A DNA stretch of 11,787 bases from Ruminococcaceae bacterium UBA4306 (GTDB taxonomy: Bacteria > Bacillota > Clostridia > Oscillospirales > Acutalibacteraceae). The notes below the pieces were generated by a model that was not told where the DNA came from, did no database searches, and saw nothing but the letters and a program-made list of their open reading frames with translations. The position numbers were made by a program, and so were the translations under genes. Positions 4,643 to 11,198 of this stretch are shown piece after piece. Position 1 is the first letter of the stretch. Each line of letters opens with the position of its first letter. The stretch covers positions 1 to 11,787 of the forward strand of contig DGUQ01000071.1 in NCBI GenBank assembly GCA_002394725.1, given 5' to 3'.

Positions 4643-6940
4643 ATGAAGATTCTTTTTATCCTCGCGCTGATCGCACTGGCGGTATTTGCTGTGTCGAGCA
4701 TCATCAAAGAGCGACGGTTTACCAAGATCACGCGTCTGGTATCCTGCTCCTTGGCGGTGGCGCTCTCGCTGATCACCGCGATCGCAGCGCCGTATCTGCG
4801 CTCACTCGGGATCGGCGTCGCCGTGCTGACAGCGGTGAGCTTCGGGCTGTCGCTCTTTGCCCGACAGTTCAAGAATGACGGTATCAAGGCATTTGTGCGA
4901 TACACCGCCAACGCGATTCTGGTGATCCTGCTGCTCGAGGCGGTCTGCTTCAACTTCAACAGCTATCACCTGTGGAAGGGCGGTTATGATGAAACGCCCC
5001 TCGATATGAGCGCGGCTACACTCACTAATGTCACGCAAAACGGCACTACCTATGTGACCAACGGTGAGCAGGCGACGATCGAGTTTGCAAGCCTTGATCA
5101 GAAGATCGGCACCATCCGGCTCGACCTCAAGGGCACCGCCTACAAGACCGATTACTCTATCGATTTTGCCGACGAGACCAACGCCTCTTATTATCTGCGG
5201 ACGGGTCTGGTCACAGGCTCGGTGTTCAATGATATCAAGCAGACAAAGACCATCGTCTGTGATTTTTCGGGCAAGGTCAGCAAGCTCAGGATCAACCTGA
5301 CCGAGCTGAAAAACAATACCGTGACCATCAGCGATATCACCCTCAACGCGGATTATCCTTCGCTTTTTTCCTATCTGCGATTCGCGCTGATCCTGCTCGG
5401 TGTGATGTTTGTGTGGGCGTTCAAGCGCAGCGTCAACTTCCGCAAGCCGCTGTCCGCCCAGTTCAAGAACGTCAAGGTCGTCACCGCGATCATCGTGATC
5501 GTGATGATCGCGATCTCACTGATCCTGTCCTCCGTCGGACTGAATCCCAAGACGGATTTCAACGATCCAACCGGCAACCAGATCACCAAGGAGCTGGTCG
5601 ACGCGTTTGAGTCGGGACAGGTCGAATTAAAGGACAAGCCCGGCTCCGATCTGCTGAGCATGGAGAACCCCTACGACTGGTCGGCACGCGTCGAGAAAGG
5701 CGTTAACGCTAAGTGGGATCATGTCATGTTCGACGGCAAGTATTATTCCTACTACGGCGTCGGTCCCGTGATCCTGCTGTATCTGCCGTACCACCTGATC
5801 ACCGGACACTATCTGGCAAGCCTGCCCGGTGTGGTGCTGTTCAATATACTGGCGCTGATCTTCCTCGGCATGACATTCTATCAGCTGATGAAACGGCTGT
5901 TCAAGGATATTCCGCTGTCGATGTACACGGCGGCGCTCATTATGATCTACGCTTCCTGCGGTATTTGGTACTGCACGGTGATGGCGAATTTCTATGAGAT
6001 CGCGCAGGCGTCCGGCTTCTGCTTTACCGTGATCGGCGCGTATTTCCTCGTGACCTCCAACGTGATCGGCAGTGACAAGGAGCCGATCAAACCGCTCCAC
6101 GCGGCGCTGTCCTCGCTCTTCCTCTCGATCGCCGTGACCTGTCGCCCCACGACCGCGGTTTGGTGTGTGGTCGCGGTGGTGTTCATCGTCGCCGGCGTGA
6201 TGAAGCTGCGCCGCGGCAAGAGCGACCGCTCCGCCTATGTCAAATACCTGTGCGCGGCGCTGATCCCCTTCGTCGTGATCGGCGGTGCGCAGATGCTCTA
6301 TAATCACGCGCGCTTCGGCTCGTTCACGGATTTCGGTATCGCGTACTCGCTGACCATCAACGACTTCACTCACACCGAGTTCCACACCCAGCTCTCCGCG
6401 ATCGGCTTCTTCGATTATCTCTTTGCGCCGCCGTCCTTCACGGGCGAGTTCCCCTATGTGCAGTCGACGTTGTCAAAGCTCGGCGTGAACGGCTACTACT
6501 TTGAGGCGACCAACAACGGCGCAGGCTTATTCTACCGCGCGCTCCCGATGTTCTTCCTCTTCGGCGCGCCGTTCGCATTGAAATATATCGATAAAGAAAA
6601 GCGCACCCGTACCGCGATCCTGTTCAGCGCGGCGGCGTTTGTCGCCCCGTTCATCATCATCGCGTCGATCTGGGAATCCGGCTACGGCACACGCTACATG
6701 ATGGACTTTGCTTGGGAGATGCTGACCTGCGCGTTCCTCGTGATGTTCCTCTTCTACCGCCACCTCAAGGGTAAGGATGCCAAGCGCATTTATGAGCACC
6801 TGCTCCTGATCGCGTTGTTCGCCTCCCTGTTCATCAACATGGGTCTGGTGTTCGCGTACTGGTACCCGGGCAGCTATGTCGGCGGACATGAGGCGATGTT
6901 CGAGCGCTTCGGCAGAATGTTCTCGATGTTCAATACTTAA
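4643..6940 (+). CDS. Polytopic membrane protein, probable GT-C-type glycosyltransferase
   Basis: 765 residues; AGGAGG at 4632-4637 supports ATG 4643. Membrane helices are visible near residues 3-21, 33-50, 55-72, 88-105, 240-260, 278-298, 370-386, 392-412, 425-445, 455-472, 485-520, 535-552, 630-645, 657-676, 688-705 and 718-740. Residues about 106-238 form a mostly beta, polar segment between helices, probably an extracytoplasmic domain. The stretch KWDHVMFDGKYYSYYGVGP (357-375) and later YNHARFGSFTDFGIAYSLT (553-571) resemble motifs of large bacterial GT-39/PMT-like proteins, which move a sugar from a polyprenyl carrier onto an acceptor outside the membrane. The acidic catalytic residue is not certain; D359 and D364 are candidates. 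The substrate is unknown. It stands alone or with the next small gene. Confidence 0.7.
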   Translation: MKILFILALIALAVFAVSSIIKERRFTKITRLVSCSLAVALSLITAIAAPYLRSLGIGVAVLTAVSFGLSLFARQFKNDGIKAFVRYTANAILVILLLEAVCFNFNSYHLWKGGYDETPLDMSAATLTNVTQNGTTYVTNGEQATIEFASLDQKIGTIRLDLKGTAYKTDYSIDFADETNASYYLRTGLVTGSVFNDIKQTKTIVCDFSGKVSKLRINLTELKNNTVTISDITLNADYPSLFSYLRFALILLGVMFVWAFKRSVNFRKPLSAQFKNVKVVTAIIVIVMIAISLILSSVGLNPKTDFNDPTGNQITKELVDAFESGQVELKDKPGSDLLSMENPYDWSARVEKGVNAKWDHVMFDGKYYSYYGVGPVILLYLPYHLITGHYLASLPGVVLFNILALIFLGMTFYQLMKRLFKDIPLSMYTAALIMIYASCGIWYCTVMANFYEIAQASGFCFTVIGAYFLVTSNVIGSDKEPIKPLHAALSSLFLSIAVTCRPTTAVWCVVAVVFIVAGVMKLRRGKSDRSAYVKYLCAALIPFVVIGGAQMLYNHARFGSFTDFGIAYSLTINDFTHTEFHTQLSAIGFFDYLFAPPSFTGEFPYVQSTLSKLGVNGYYFEATNNGAGLFYRALPMFFLFGAPFALKYIDKEKRTRTAILFSAAAFVAPFIIIASIWESGYGTRYMMDFAWEMLTCAFLVMFLFYRHLKGKDAKRIYEHLLLIALFASLFINMGLVFAYWYPGSYVGGHEAMFERFGRMFSMFNT

Positions 6941-6947
6941 TAGACGG

Positions 6948-6976
6948 TTGATTTCTCAAAACCCTTGTGTTATAGT
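6948..6976 (+). promoter_or_regulatory. Promoter of the 94-residue membrane protein gene
   Basis: TTGATT (6948-6953), 17-bp spacer, TATAGT (6971-6976), beginning 8 bp after the previous stop codon. The predicted start lies about 20 bp before the gene's weak ribosome binding site (GAAGGTG, 6992-6998). Confidence 0.65.
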
Positions 6977-7003
6977 AGTAAAAACAATTTATGAAGGTGC
7001 AGA

Positions 7004-7288
7004 ATGAGTCAAAAACAAAACAATCAACCGCAGAAAGCGGCAGATATAAAGCAGCAGTTCGCCAAAAAGCCGCGCCGCAATCAAGCAAAGGAGTGGCTGA
7101 TCTCCCTTTTGATCACGCTGGTGGTATTGGGGATCGTGGTCGCCCTGCAATATTGGTTCGCGAAAACCAGCGGGCTCGGCATGAACTCGACCATCACATG
7201 GGTGGGTAACGCCATCGGCGGCGTTATCATGCTGTTCATCGTCCATCACTTTGTTAAAAAGCCCGATGACGACGGTTATCATCCGTAA
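7004..7288 (+). CDS. Small two-helix membrane protein, function unknown
   Basis: 94 residues. The N-terminal 30 residues are polar and rich in Gln, Lys and Arg (QKQNNQPQKAADIKQQ, KKPRR) and should stay in the cytoplasm by the positive-inside rule. Two membrane helices follow, about residues 31-52 (WLISLLITLVVLGIVVALQY) and 65-84, then a short acidic tail (KKPDDDGYHP). I do not recognise a family. It has its own promoter, a ribosome binding site (AAGGTG about 6 bases before the ATG) and a terminator at 7339-7367, so it is probably a real single-gene unit. The overlapping 72-aa frame starting at 6991 uses the ribosome binding site region as its start and is rejected. Its place next to the GT-C-like gene may be chance. 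Confidence 0.75.
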   Translation: MSQKQNNQPQKAADIKQQFAKKPRRNQAKEWLISLLITLVVLGIVVALQYWFAKTSGLGMNSTITWVGNAIGGVIMLFIVHHFVKKPDDDGYHP

Positions 7289-7307
7289 AAGACCTTGTTG
7301 TTTGACG

Positions 7308-7321
7308 GGGACATATGTCCC
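7308..7321. repeat. Perfect 14-bp palindrome GGGACATATGTCCC
   Basis: GGGACATATGTCCC, 20 bp after a stop codon and before the terminator at 7339. Could be a protein binding site or the end of a decayed repeat; no function can be assigned. Confidence 0.4.
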
Positions 7322-7338
7322 GCGAGCGATATTGGATG

Positions 7339-7367
7339 AAAGCGCTTCTGTAAAGAGGCGCTTTTTT
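7339..7367 (+). terminator. Rho-independent terminator after the 94-residue gene
   Basis: AAAGCGCTTCT (7339-7349), loop GTAA, AGAGGCGCTTT (7354-7364), an 11-bp stem with one G-U, followed by T residues to 7367. Confidence 0.85.
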
Positions 7368-7405
7368 ACTTTACAGGAAACTGCTTGTTTCCTGTAAAGT
7401 AAAAA
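7363..7405. repeat. 19-bp perfect inverted repeat directly after the terminator
   Basis: TTTTTACTTTACAGGAAAC (7363-7381) is exactly complementary to 7387-7405, around a 5-nt loop TGCTT. It shares the T-tract of the preceding terminator. The core CTGTAAAG also occurs in the terminator loop region (7348-7355), so three copies of this 8-mer (two direct, one inverted) lie within about 50 bp and alternative pairings are possible. Confidence 0.85.
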
Positions 7406-7414
7406 GATTTGTAT

Positions 7415-7586
7415 GCCCGCCCAGTTTGCAGCTGGCGCTGCAACGGGCGATGGCGATGCGAAATGCGCGCGGAGCGCGATTTCTTGCCTCCCTTTCCTAA
7501 GGTACCCCCGTTGGGGGAATGTCCGCAAAGCGGACAAGGGGGGAGCCGTTTCCGGCGAGGAAGGTGTCACGAAGTGACGGAAGGTT
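7415..7586. repeat. Mosaic of nested palindromic repeats in a gene-free stretch
   Basis: This part of the 464-bp gene-free stretch 7289-7752 is almost all hairpins: GCCCG...CGGGC (7415-7448) enclosing GCAG/CTGC, then GCGCG/CGCGC near 7466-7478. At 7486-7501 the repeat start GCCTCCCTTTCCTAAGG appears and its expected end (AAGGTGTCAC...GAAGGTTG) is found at 7561-7586, but about 58 bp lie between. That insert carries CCCCC/GGGGG and GTCCGC-AAA-GCGGAC hairpins and ends GGGGGGAGCC, like an inverted unit of a sister repeat family. It looks like one repeat inserted in another. Confidence 0.6.
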
Positions 7587-7629
7587 GCTTCAACTAACTT
7601 GTTGTTATACTAAGTAGCAATAAAACATA

Positions 7630-7663
7630 AAAAACGCAGTCGGATCAAACCGACTGCGTTTTT
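7630..7663. terminator. Bidirectional terminator at the end of the copper operon
   Basis: AAAAACGCAGTCGG (7630-7643), loop ATCAAA, CCGACTGCGTTTTT (7650-7663): a perfect 14-bp stem with A/T tracts on both sides. It lies about 90 bp beyond the minus-strand ATPase stop and can also stop plus-strand transcription. Confidence 0.9.
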
Positions 7664-7674
7664 GTCAAGAGCAG

Positions 7675-7736
7675 GACTGAGGAATGGTATCAATTGACCG
7701 ATCGAAGGAAGATACTATTATTCTTCATTCTTCAGT
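7675..7736 (+). repeat. Dispersed AT-rich repeat tail, copy 1
   Basis: GACTGAGG..., GACCGATCGAAGGAAGA and ATTCTTCATTCTTCAGT align with 10886-10953 (GACTGAGG, GATCGACCAAAGGAAGA, TTCATTCTTCAGT). Here only the tail is present, without the CTCCCTTT hairpin head. Confidence 0.55.
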
Positions 7737-7752
7737 TTTCATTATTCATTTT

Positions 7753-7968
7753 TCAGTCGCGTACAATGCCCTTGGGCGTGTAGCCTGCTTCACTGATTGC
7801 TGCCGCCGCTTTGTCGTAGTCGATCGGCTCGGCAGAGATGATCTCGACCTTTTTCGCTTCATGAGAGGCGGTGACGCTCTCGACATTCAGATTCTTTTCG
7901 ATAGCTTCTTTTACGTGCTTTTCGCACATCGGGCACATCATGCCCTCTACATTGATCACGGTTTTCAT
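7753..7968 (-). other. Possible internally initiated CopZ-like copper chaperone (C-terminal 71 residues of copA)
   Basis: In frame within copA, ATG at 7968 (residue 775) follows AAAGGAG (plus 7980-7986) by 11 bases. From there the sequence encodes a complete 71-residue heavy-metal-associated domain, MKTVINVEGMMCPMCEKHV..., the normal size and start of a free CopZ chaperone. This suggests that a separate copZ gene fused to copA by loss of the stop codon and that its translation signals survive. The cell may make both the fusion and a free chaperone. Internal initiation is inferred; the 11-base spacing is longer than ideal. Confidence 0.5.
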
Positions 7969-10290
7969 GGTTTTGGGTTCTCCTTTATCGATTTTATTTT
8001 CTGCGACAGGCGGTAGATCGACTGTCGTTTTTTGACTCTTTTTGTGCTTATGCGGATCAAACAGATTCAGCCGCAGGGCGTTGCTGACAACGCAAAAGCT
8101 GCTCAGGCTCATTGCCGCCGCGCCGAACATCGGATTCAGCGCGACGCCGAAGATCGGGATCCATAAGCCTGCCGCCAGCGGTATGCCGATAATGTTGTAG
8201 ATGAATGCCCAGAACAGGTTTTGATGAATGTTGCGCAGGGTCCGGCGCGACAGCCGGACTGCCGCCGCAAGGTCGCTCAGCCGTGAGCCGACCAGCACCA
8301 CGTCGGCGGAGTCGATGGCGATATCCGAGCCCGATCCGATGGCGACGCCGGTGTCCGCGGCGGTCAGCGCAGGCGCGTCGTTGATGCCGTCGCCTGCCAT
8401 CGCGGTCTTGCCGTAGCGCCTAAGCTCAGTGATGATATCGCTCTTGCCCGAGGGCAGAACGCCTGCGTAGACACGGTCTACGCCCACGCTGTTGCCGATC
8501 GCGGCGGCGGTTTTCTCATTGTCGCCGGTGATCATTACGACGCGGATGCCCAGCTCGGATAGCTCCTTCACCGCGGTCTTGCTGTCATCCTTGACGGCGT
8601 CAGCCGCCGCGATCATGCCCAAGAGCTTGCCGCCCTTCGTGAACAGCATCGGTGTTTTACCGCCATCCGCAAGCGCGCTTGCCGACGCGTTGGTTTTTCT
8701 TATGTTATCCTCATCGAAGTTGATTTTTGATTGAACAAACCGCAGGGAGCCTGCATATACTTGCTCGCCGCCGATCGTGCCGCTCAGTCCGTGACCCGAC
8801 AGGTTGGTAAAGTCATCGCAGGGCAGGGCCGGGGTATTCTGCTCCTCCGCGTAGGCGGTGATCGCTTCCGCCAACGGATGGGCGCTGAGCTTTTCAATGC
8901 TGTACGCGATCTGCAACAGCTCCGTTTCGTTCACACCGTCGGCAGGAATGAGGTCGGTGACCTCGGGCGTTCCCTTGGTGATGGTACCGGTTTTGTCGAG
9001 CGCGACGATCTGCGTTTTGCCGGCTGTTTCCAGCGCCTCGGCGTTCTTGAACAGGATACCTGCCTTTGCGCCCACACCGTTACCGACCATGATCGACACG
9101 GGGGTCGCTAAACCCAAGGCGCAGGGGCAGGAGATCACGAGCACCGAGATCCCTCTCTCGAGCGCGTAAGCAAACTCTGCGCCGCTGATCAGCCAGATAA
9201 AAAAGGTGATCAGCGCGATCCCGATGACGACCGGCACAAATACGCCGGACACCTTGTCGGCGATCCGCGCAATCGGCGCTTTGGTGGCGGAGGCTTCATA
9301 CACGGTGCGGATGATCTGACTCAGGGTCGTATCCTCACCCACTCGGGTGGCGCGGCATTTGAGATAACCGTTTTGGTTGATGGTCGCGGAGTAGACCTGC
9401 GCGTCCACCGCCTTATCGACAGGCAGGCTCTCGCCCGTGAGCATGCTTTCGTCAAGCGTGCTTTCACCCTCGATGACGACGCCGTCCACTGGTACGCTCA
9501 TCCCCGGGCGCAGGATGAAGATATCGCCGATATCCACCGCTTCGATCGGGACTTCCTTTTCTTCGCCGTTTCTCTCAACGACAGCGGTTTTCGGCGAAAG
9601 ATCCATCAGCGATTGCAGGGCGTCGGTGGTTTTGCCCTTGCTGTGTGCTTCGAGTATCTTGCCCAGTGTGATCAGCACCAGTATCATGGCGGCGGATTCA
9701 AAGTACAGCCCGTGCAGCAGCTTCATCCGCGCCTCGCCCTCGGTGACCGTCATCATGAATAACTCGTATACGCTCCATAGGAAGCTCGCCGCCGAGCCGA
9801 GGGACACCAGCGTATCCATGTTCGGCGCGCGGTGGATGATGCCTTTAAAGCCGCTGATAAAGAAGCGTTTGTTGATGATCATCACCGCGGCGCTGAGGAT
9901 CATCTGCACCAGAGCGATCGCGATAGGATTGCCGCTGAAGAACGGCGGCAGGGGAAAGTGCCACATCACGTGCCCCATCGAGAAGTACATCAGCACGAGC
10001 AGCAGGATCAGTGAGATCACAAAGCGCTGCAACAGCGGCTTGACCTCGTTCGGTTTTTCGATTTTGATTTTGTTATGTTGTTTTGTCGCGGCGTTTTGCG
10101 CCTTGGCAGTATAGCCTGCCTTTTCCACAGCGCGGATGATCTCGTCAGCGCCCGCGCTGCCCTCGACGACCATGGAGTTTGTCAGCAGACTGACGGAGCA
10201 GGACGTCACGCCTTCCACCTTTCCGACCGCTTTTTCGACGCGTGCCGAGCATGCCGCGCAGCTCATGCCGCCTACATCATAGCGTTCCAT
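7753..10290 (-). CDS. copA: Cu(I)-exporting P1B-type ATPase with fused C-terminal CopZ-like domain
   Basis: 845 residues, longer than the usual single- or double-domain CopA because of an extra C-terminal domain. Order: N-terminal heavy-metal-associated domain with GMSCAAC (C11, C14); eight predicted membrane helices; actuator TGES (285-288); membrane copper motif C388-P-C390; phosphorylation motif DKTGT (D432); SAHPL (H471-P472); hinge GDGINDAP (633-640). Helix 7 Y698-N699 and helix 8 M727-x2-S730-S731 match the Cu(I) P1B-1 signature. After a lysine-rich linker (746-773) comes a second heavy-metal domain (775-845) with GMMCPMC (C786, C789). It exports Cu(I) from the cytoplasm using ATP. It lies downstream of csoR on the same strand, separated by a repeat element, and ends before the terminator at 7630-7663. 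The start is ATG 10290, with GGGAG (plus 10298-10302) upstream. Confidence 0.95.
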   Translation of the reverse strand: MERYDVGGMSCAACSARVEKAVGKVEGVTSCSVSLLTNSMVVEGSAGADEIIRAVEKAGYTAKAQNAATKQHNKIKIEKPNEVKPLLQRFVISLILLLVLMYFSMGHVMWHFPLPPFFSGNPIAIALVQMILSAAVMIINKRFFISGFKGIIHRAPNMDTLVSLGSAASFLWSVYELFMMTVTEGEARMKLLHGLYFESAAMILVLITLGKILEAHSKGKTTDALQSLMDLSPKTAVVERNGEEKEVPIEAVDIGDIFILRPGMSVPVDGVVIEGESTLDESMLTGESLPVDKAVDAQVYSATINQNGYLKCRATRVGEDTTLSQIIRTVYEASATKAPIARIADKVSGVFVPVVIGIALITFFIWLISGAEFAYALERGISVLVISCPCALGLATPVSIMVGNGVGAKAGILFKNAEALETAGKTQIVALDKTGTITKGTPEVTDLIPADGVNETELLQIAYSIEKLSAHPLAEAITAYAEEQNTPALPCDDFTNLSGHGLSGTIGGEQVYAGSLRFVQSKINFDEDNIRKTNASASALADGGKTPMLFTKGGKLLGMIAAADAVKDDSKTAVKELSELGIRVVMITGDNEKTAAAIGNSVGVDRVYAGVLPSGKSDIITELRRYGKTAMAGDGINDAPALTAADTGVAIGSGSDIAIDSADVVLVGSRLSDLAAAVRLSRRTLRNIHQNLFWAFIYNIIGIPLAAGLWIPIFGVALNPMFGAAAMSLSSFCVVSNALRLNLFDPHKHKKSQKTTVDLPPVAENKIDKGEPKTMKTVINVEGMMCPMCEKHVKEAIEKNLNVESVTASHEAKKVEIISAEPIDYDKAAAAISEAGYTPKGIVRD

Positions 10291-10308
10291 ATAAATTCTC
10301 CCTTATTT

Positions 10309-10457
10309 GCCTCCCTTTTCTAAGGGAGGTGCCCCACAGGGGCGGAGGGTTGTCACGTATGGTAAGATGAAAGGTAAAAGGTATCTTACCATATTTTTTC
10401 AACCCTCAGTCACCGTGACGCAAGCGTCAGGTAAATGCTCCCTTAGGAAAGAGAGCC
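10309..10457. repeat. Composite palindromic repeat element between csoR and copA
   Basis: About 149 bp with the same plan as 945-1107. The left arm, plus orientation, 10309-10352: GCCTCCCTTTTCTAAGGGAGG, a GCCCC-ACA-GGGGC hairpin, GGAGGGTTG. The right arm, minus orientation, 10400-10457: read in reverse it gives GGCTCTCTTTCC...AGGGAGC, a TGACGC/GCGTCA hairpin, TGAGGGTTG. Between them is a separate hairpin (10358-10393). It fills most of the 173-bp gap inside the copper operon, so it is transcribed with it. Confidence 0.75.
10358..10399 (+). terminator. Terminator-like hairpin in the centre of the repeat element
   Basis: TATGGTAAGAT (10358-10368) and ATCTTACCATA (10383-10393), 11 bp, followed by TTTTTT (10394-10399). 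The T-tract is on the plus strand, yet the flanking genes are on the minus strand, so it would not end csoR transcripts. It may belong to the mobile element itself. Confidence 0.55.
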
Positions 10458-10463
10458 TGTTGA

Positions 10464-10763
10464 TCACTTCATCAGCTTGCCGATGATGTCCATCAGCTCG
10501 TCGATATCCGCCTCATCGTTTTTGATATCGCGCACCACACAGCCCTCGATATGGCGGCGCAGCAGCTCACGGTTAAAGGCGGCAAAGGCGTTCTTCGCCG
10601 CAGCGCTCTGGGTGAGGATATCCACGCAGTAGGCGTCATTCTCCACCAAGTTACGGATACCGCGGATCTGCCCCTCGATGCGCGACAGGCGGTTGATCAG
10701 CTTCTTCTTTTCCTCTTTTGACCGTTCGGTTTTCTTCTGTGATAAGCAATGTTCACACGGCAT
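10464..10763 (-). CDS. csoR: Copper-sensing transcriptional repressor, CsoR family
   Basis: 99 residues from ATG 10763, which has GGAGGG (plus 10770-10775) 6 bases upstream. CsoR proteins are all-helical dimers or tetramers that release DNA when Cu(I) binds. The family core is clear (INRLSRIEGQIRGIRNLVE) and the Cu(I) ligand set C46, H71, C75 (NDAYCVDIL, RRHIEGCVV) has the CsoR spacing of 25 and 4. The N-terminus carries an extra CEHC (C3, C6), which might bind metal as well. The frame is open back to 10931, but that extension crosses the repeat, has no ribosome binding site and is not CsoR-like. It heads the operon with copA; two matching operators lie in its promoter, so it should repress itself and the exporter until copper rises. 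Confidence 0.93.
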   Translation of the reverse strand: MPCEHCLSQKKTERSKEEKKKLINRLSRIEGQIRGIRNLVENDAYCVDILTQSAAAKNAFAAFNRELLRRHIEGCVVRDIKNDEADIDELMDIIGKLMK

Positions 10764-10836
10764 AAAGCACCCTCCGTTATTTTTCGATTTATCGAATGGT
10801 GTATTCATCATTAATATTACGAAATCCGCAGATCCC

Positions 10837-10953
10837 ATAGGCTCCCTTTGGTAAAGGGAGCTGTCGCCTGACATACGTGTCGGGCGACTGAGGGATTGTA
10901 CTAAAGATCGACCAAAGGAAGAAACAATCATTGTTCATTCTTCATTCTTCAGT
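10837..10953 (+). repeat. Single palindromic repeat unit with AT-rich tail in the csoR leader
   Basis: Head GGCTCCCTTTGGTAAAGGGAGC (10837-10858 region; hairpin CTCCCTTT/AAAGGGAG), then a GTCGCC...GGCGAC hairpin, GACTGAGGGATTG, and the tail GATCGACCAAAGGAAGA...TTCATTCTTCAG. The head matches the left arm of 945-1107, and the tail matches 7675-7736. It fills about half of the roughly 225-nt leader between the csoR promoter and its start codon. Confidence 0.7.
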
Positions 10954-10968
10954 CTTAAGTATCATCAC

Positions 10969-10985
10969 ATACCCCCTCGGGGTAT
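10969..10985. promoter_or_regulatory. CsoR operator, downstream copy
   Basis: ATACCCC-CTC-GGGGTAT, 7-bp arms with a 3-bp centre, just downstream of the predicted csoR transcription start. It has the same geometry as the copy at 11001-11017, and the centres are 32 bp apart. It matches the known GC-rich pseudo-palindrome (TACCCC...GGGGTA) bound by Cu(I)-sensing CsoR. Confidence 0.85.
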
Positions 10986-10995
10986 TTCTGCGCCT

Positions 10996-11024
10996 ATTAT
11001 ATACCCTACAGGGGTATTTGTCAA
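10996..11024 (-). promoter_or_regulatory. Promoter of the csoR-copA operon
   Basis: Consensus on the minus strand: TTGACA (plus 11019-11024), 17-bp spacer, TATAAT (plus 10996-11001). Start predicted near 10989. The spacer is occupied by a CsoR-type palindrome, so repressor and RNA polymerase should compete. Confidence 0.92.
11001..11017. promoter_or_regulatory. CsoR operator inside the promoter spacer
   Basis: ATACCCT-ACA-GGGGTAT, 7-bp arms with one mismatch and a 3-bp centre, lying almost exactly between the -35 and -10 of the csoR promoter. Confidence 0.88.
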
Positions 11025-11046
11025 GCGTTTTATTTTCCCTGCCTAC

Positions 11047-11075
11047 TTGACTTTTGCTTTAAAATATAGGATAAT
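11047..11075 (+). promoter_or_regulatory. Promoter of pckA
   Basis: TTGACT (11047-11052), 17-bp spacer, GATAAT (11070-11075). It is divergent from the csoR promoter, whose -35 is about 20 bp away. It leaves a leader of about 115 nt before pckA. Confidence 0.7.
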
Positions 11076-11106
11076 TTAGCCTGTAATATTATAGTGGGTA
11101 ATTATG

Positions 11107-11191
11107 GCGAGATTGTCGCAGTCCCCGACATGCGTGTCCACAAGTGTCAAGGGCTTTGCAATGACACTCCGTATGATCCCGCGACAGGAGG
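11107..11191 (+). promoter_or_regulatory. Structured pckA leader touching the ribosome binding site
   Basis: TGTCGC (11114-11119) pairs with GCGACA (11181-11186), enclosing two hairpins: GACA-TGCG-TGTC (11127-11138) and AGTGTCA (11143-11149) with TGACACT (11162-11168). Together these make a three-way junction. The last base of the closing stem is the first base of the ribosome binding site AGGAGG (11186-11191). An alternative hairpin GCGA (11107-11110) / TCGC (11116-11119) uses the same bases as the closing stem, so the two forms exclude each other. I do not recognise a known riboswitch class. The structure was worked out by eye. Confidence 0.45.
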
Positions 11192-11198
11192 TATATTT

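Noticed and set aside
5627..6385. 252-residue minus-strand frame inside the membrane protein gene
   Set aside because: His/Glu/Arg-rich translation typical of the antisense of a GC-rich membrane protein gene; no start signals.
7409..7597. 62-residue plus-strand frame in the gene-free stretch
   Set aside because: It lies wholly in hairpin-forming repeats, has biased composition and no ribosome binding site.
10764..10931. N-terminal extension of csoR
   Set aside because: It is coded by the repeat unit, while ATG 10763 has GGAGGG at ideal spacing and gives the normal 99-residue CsoR.
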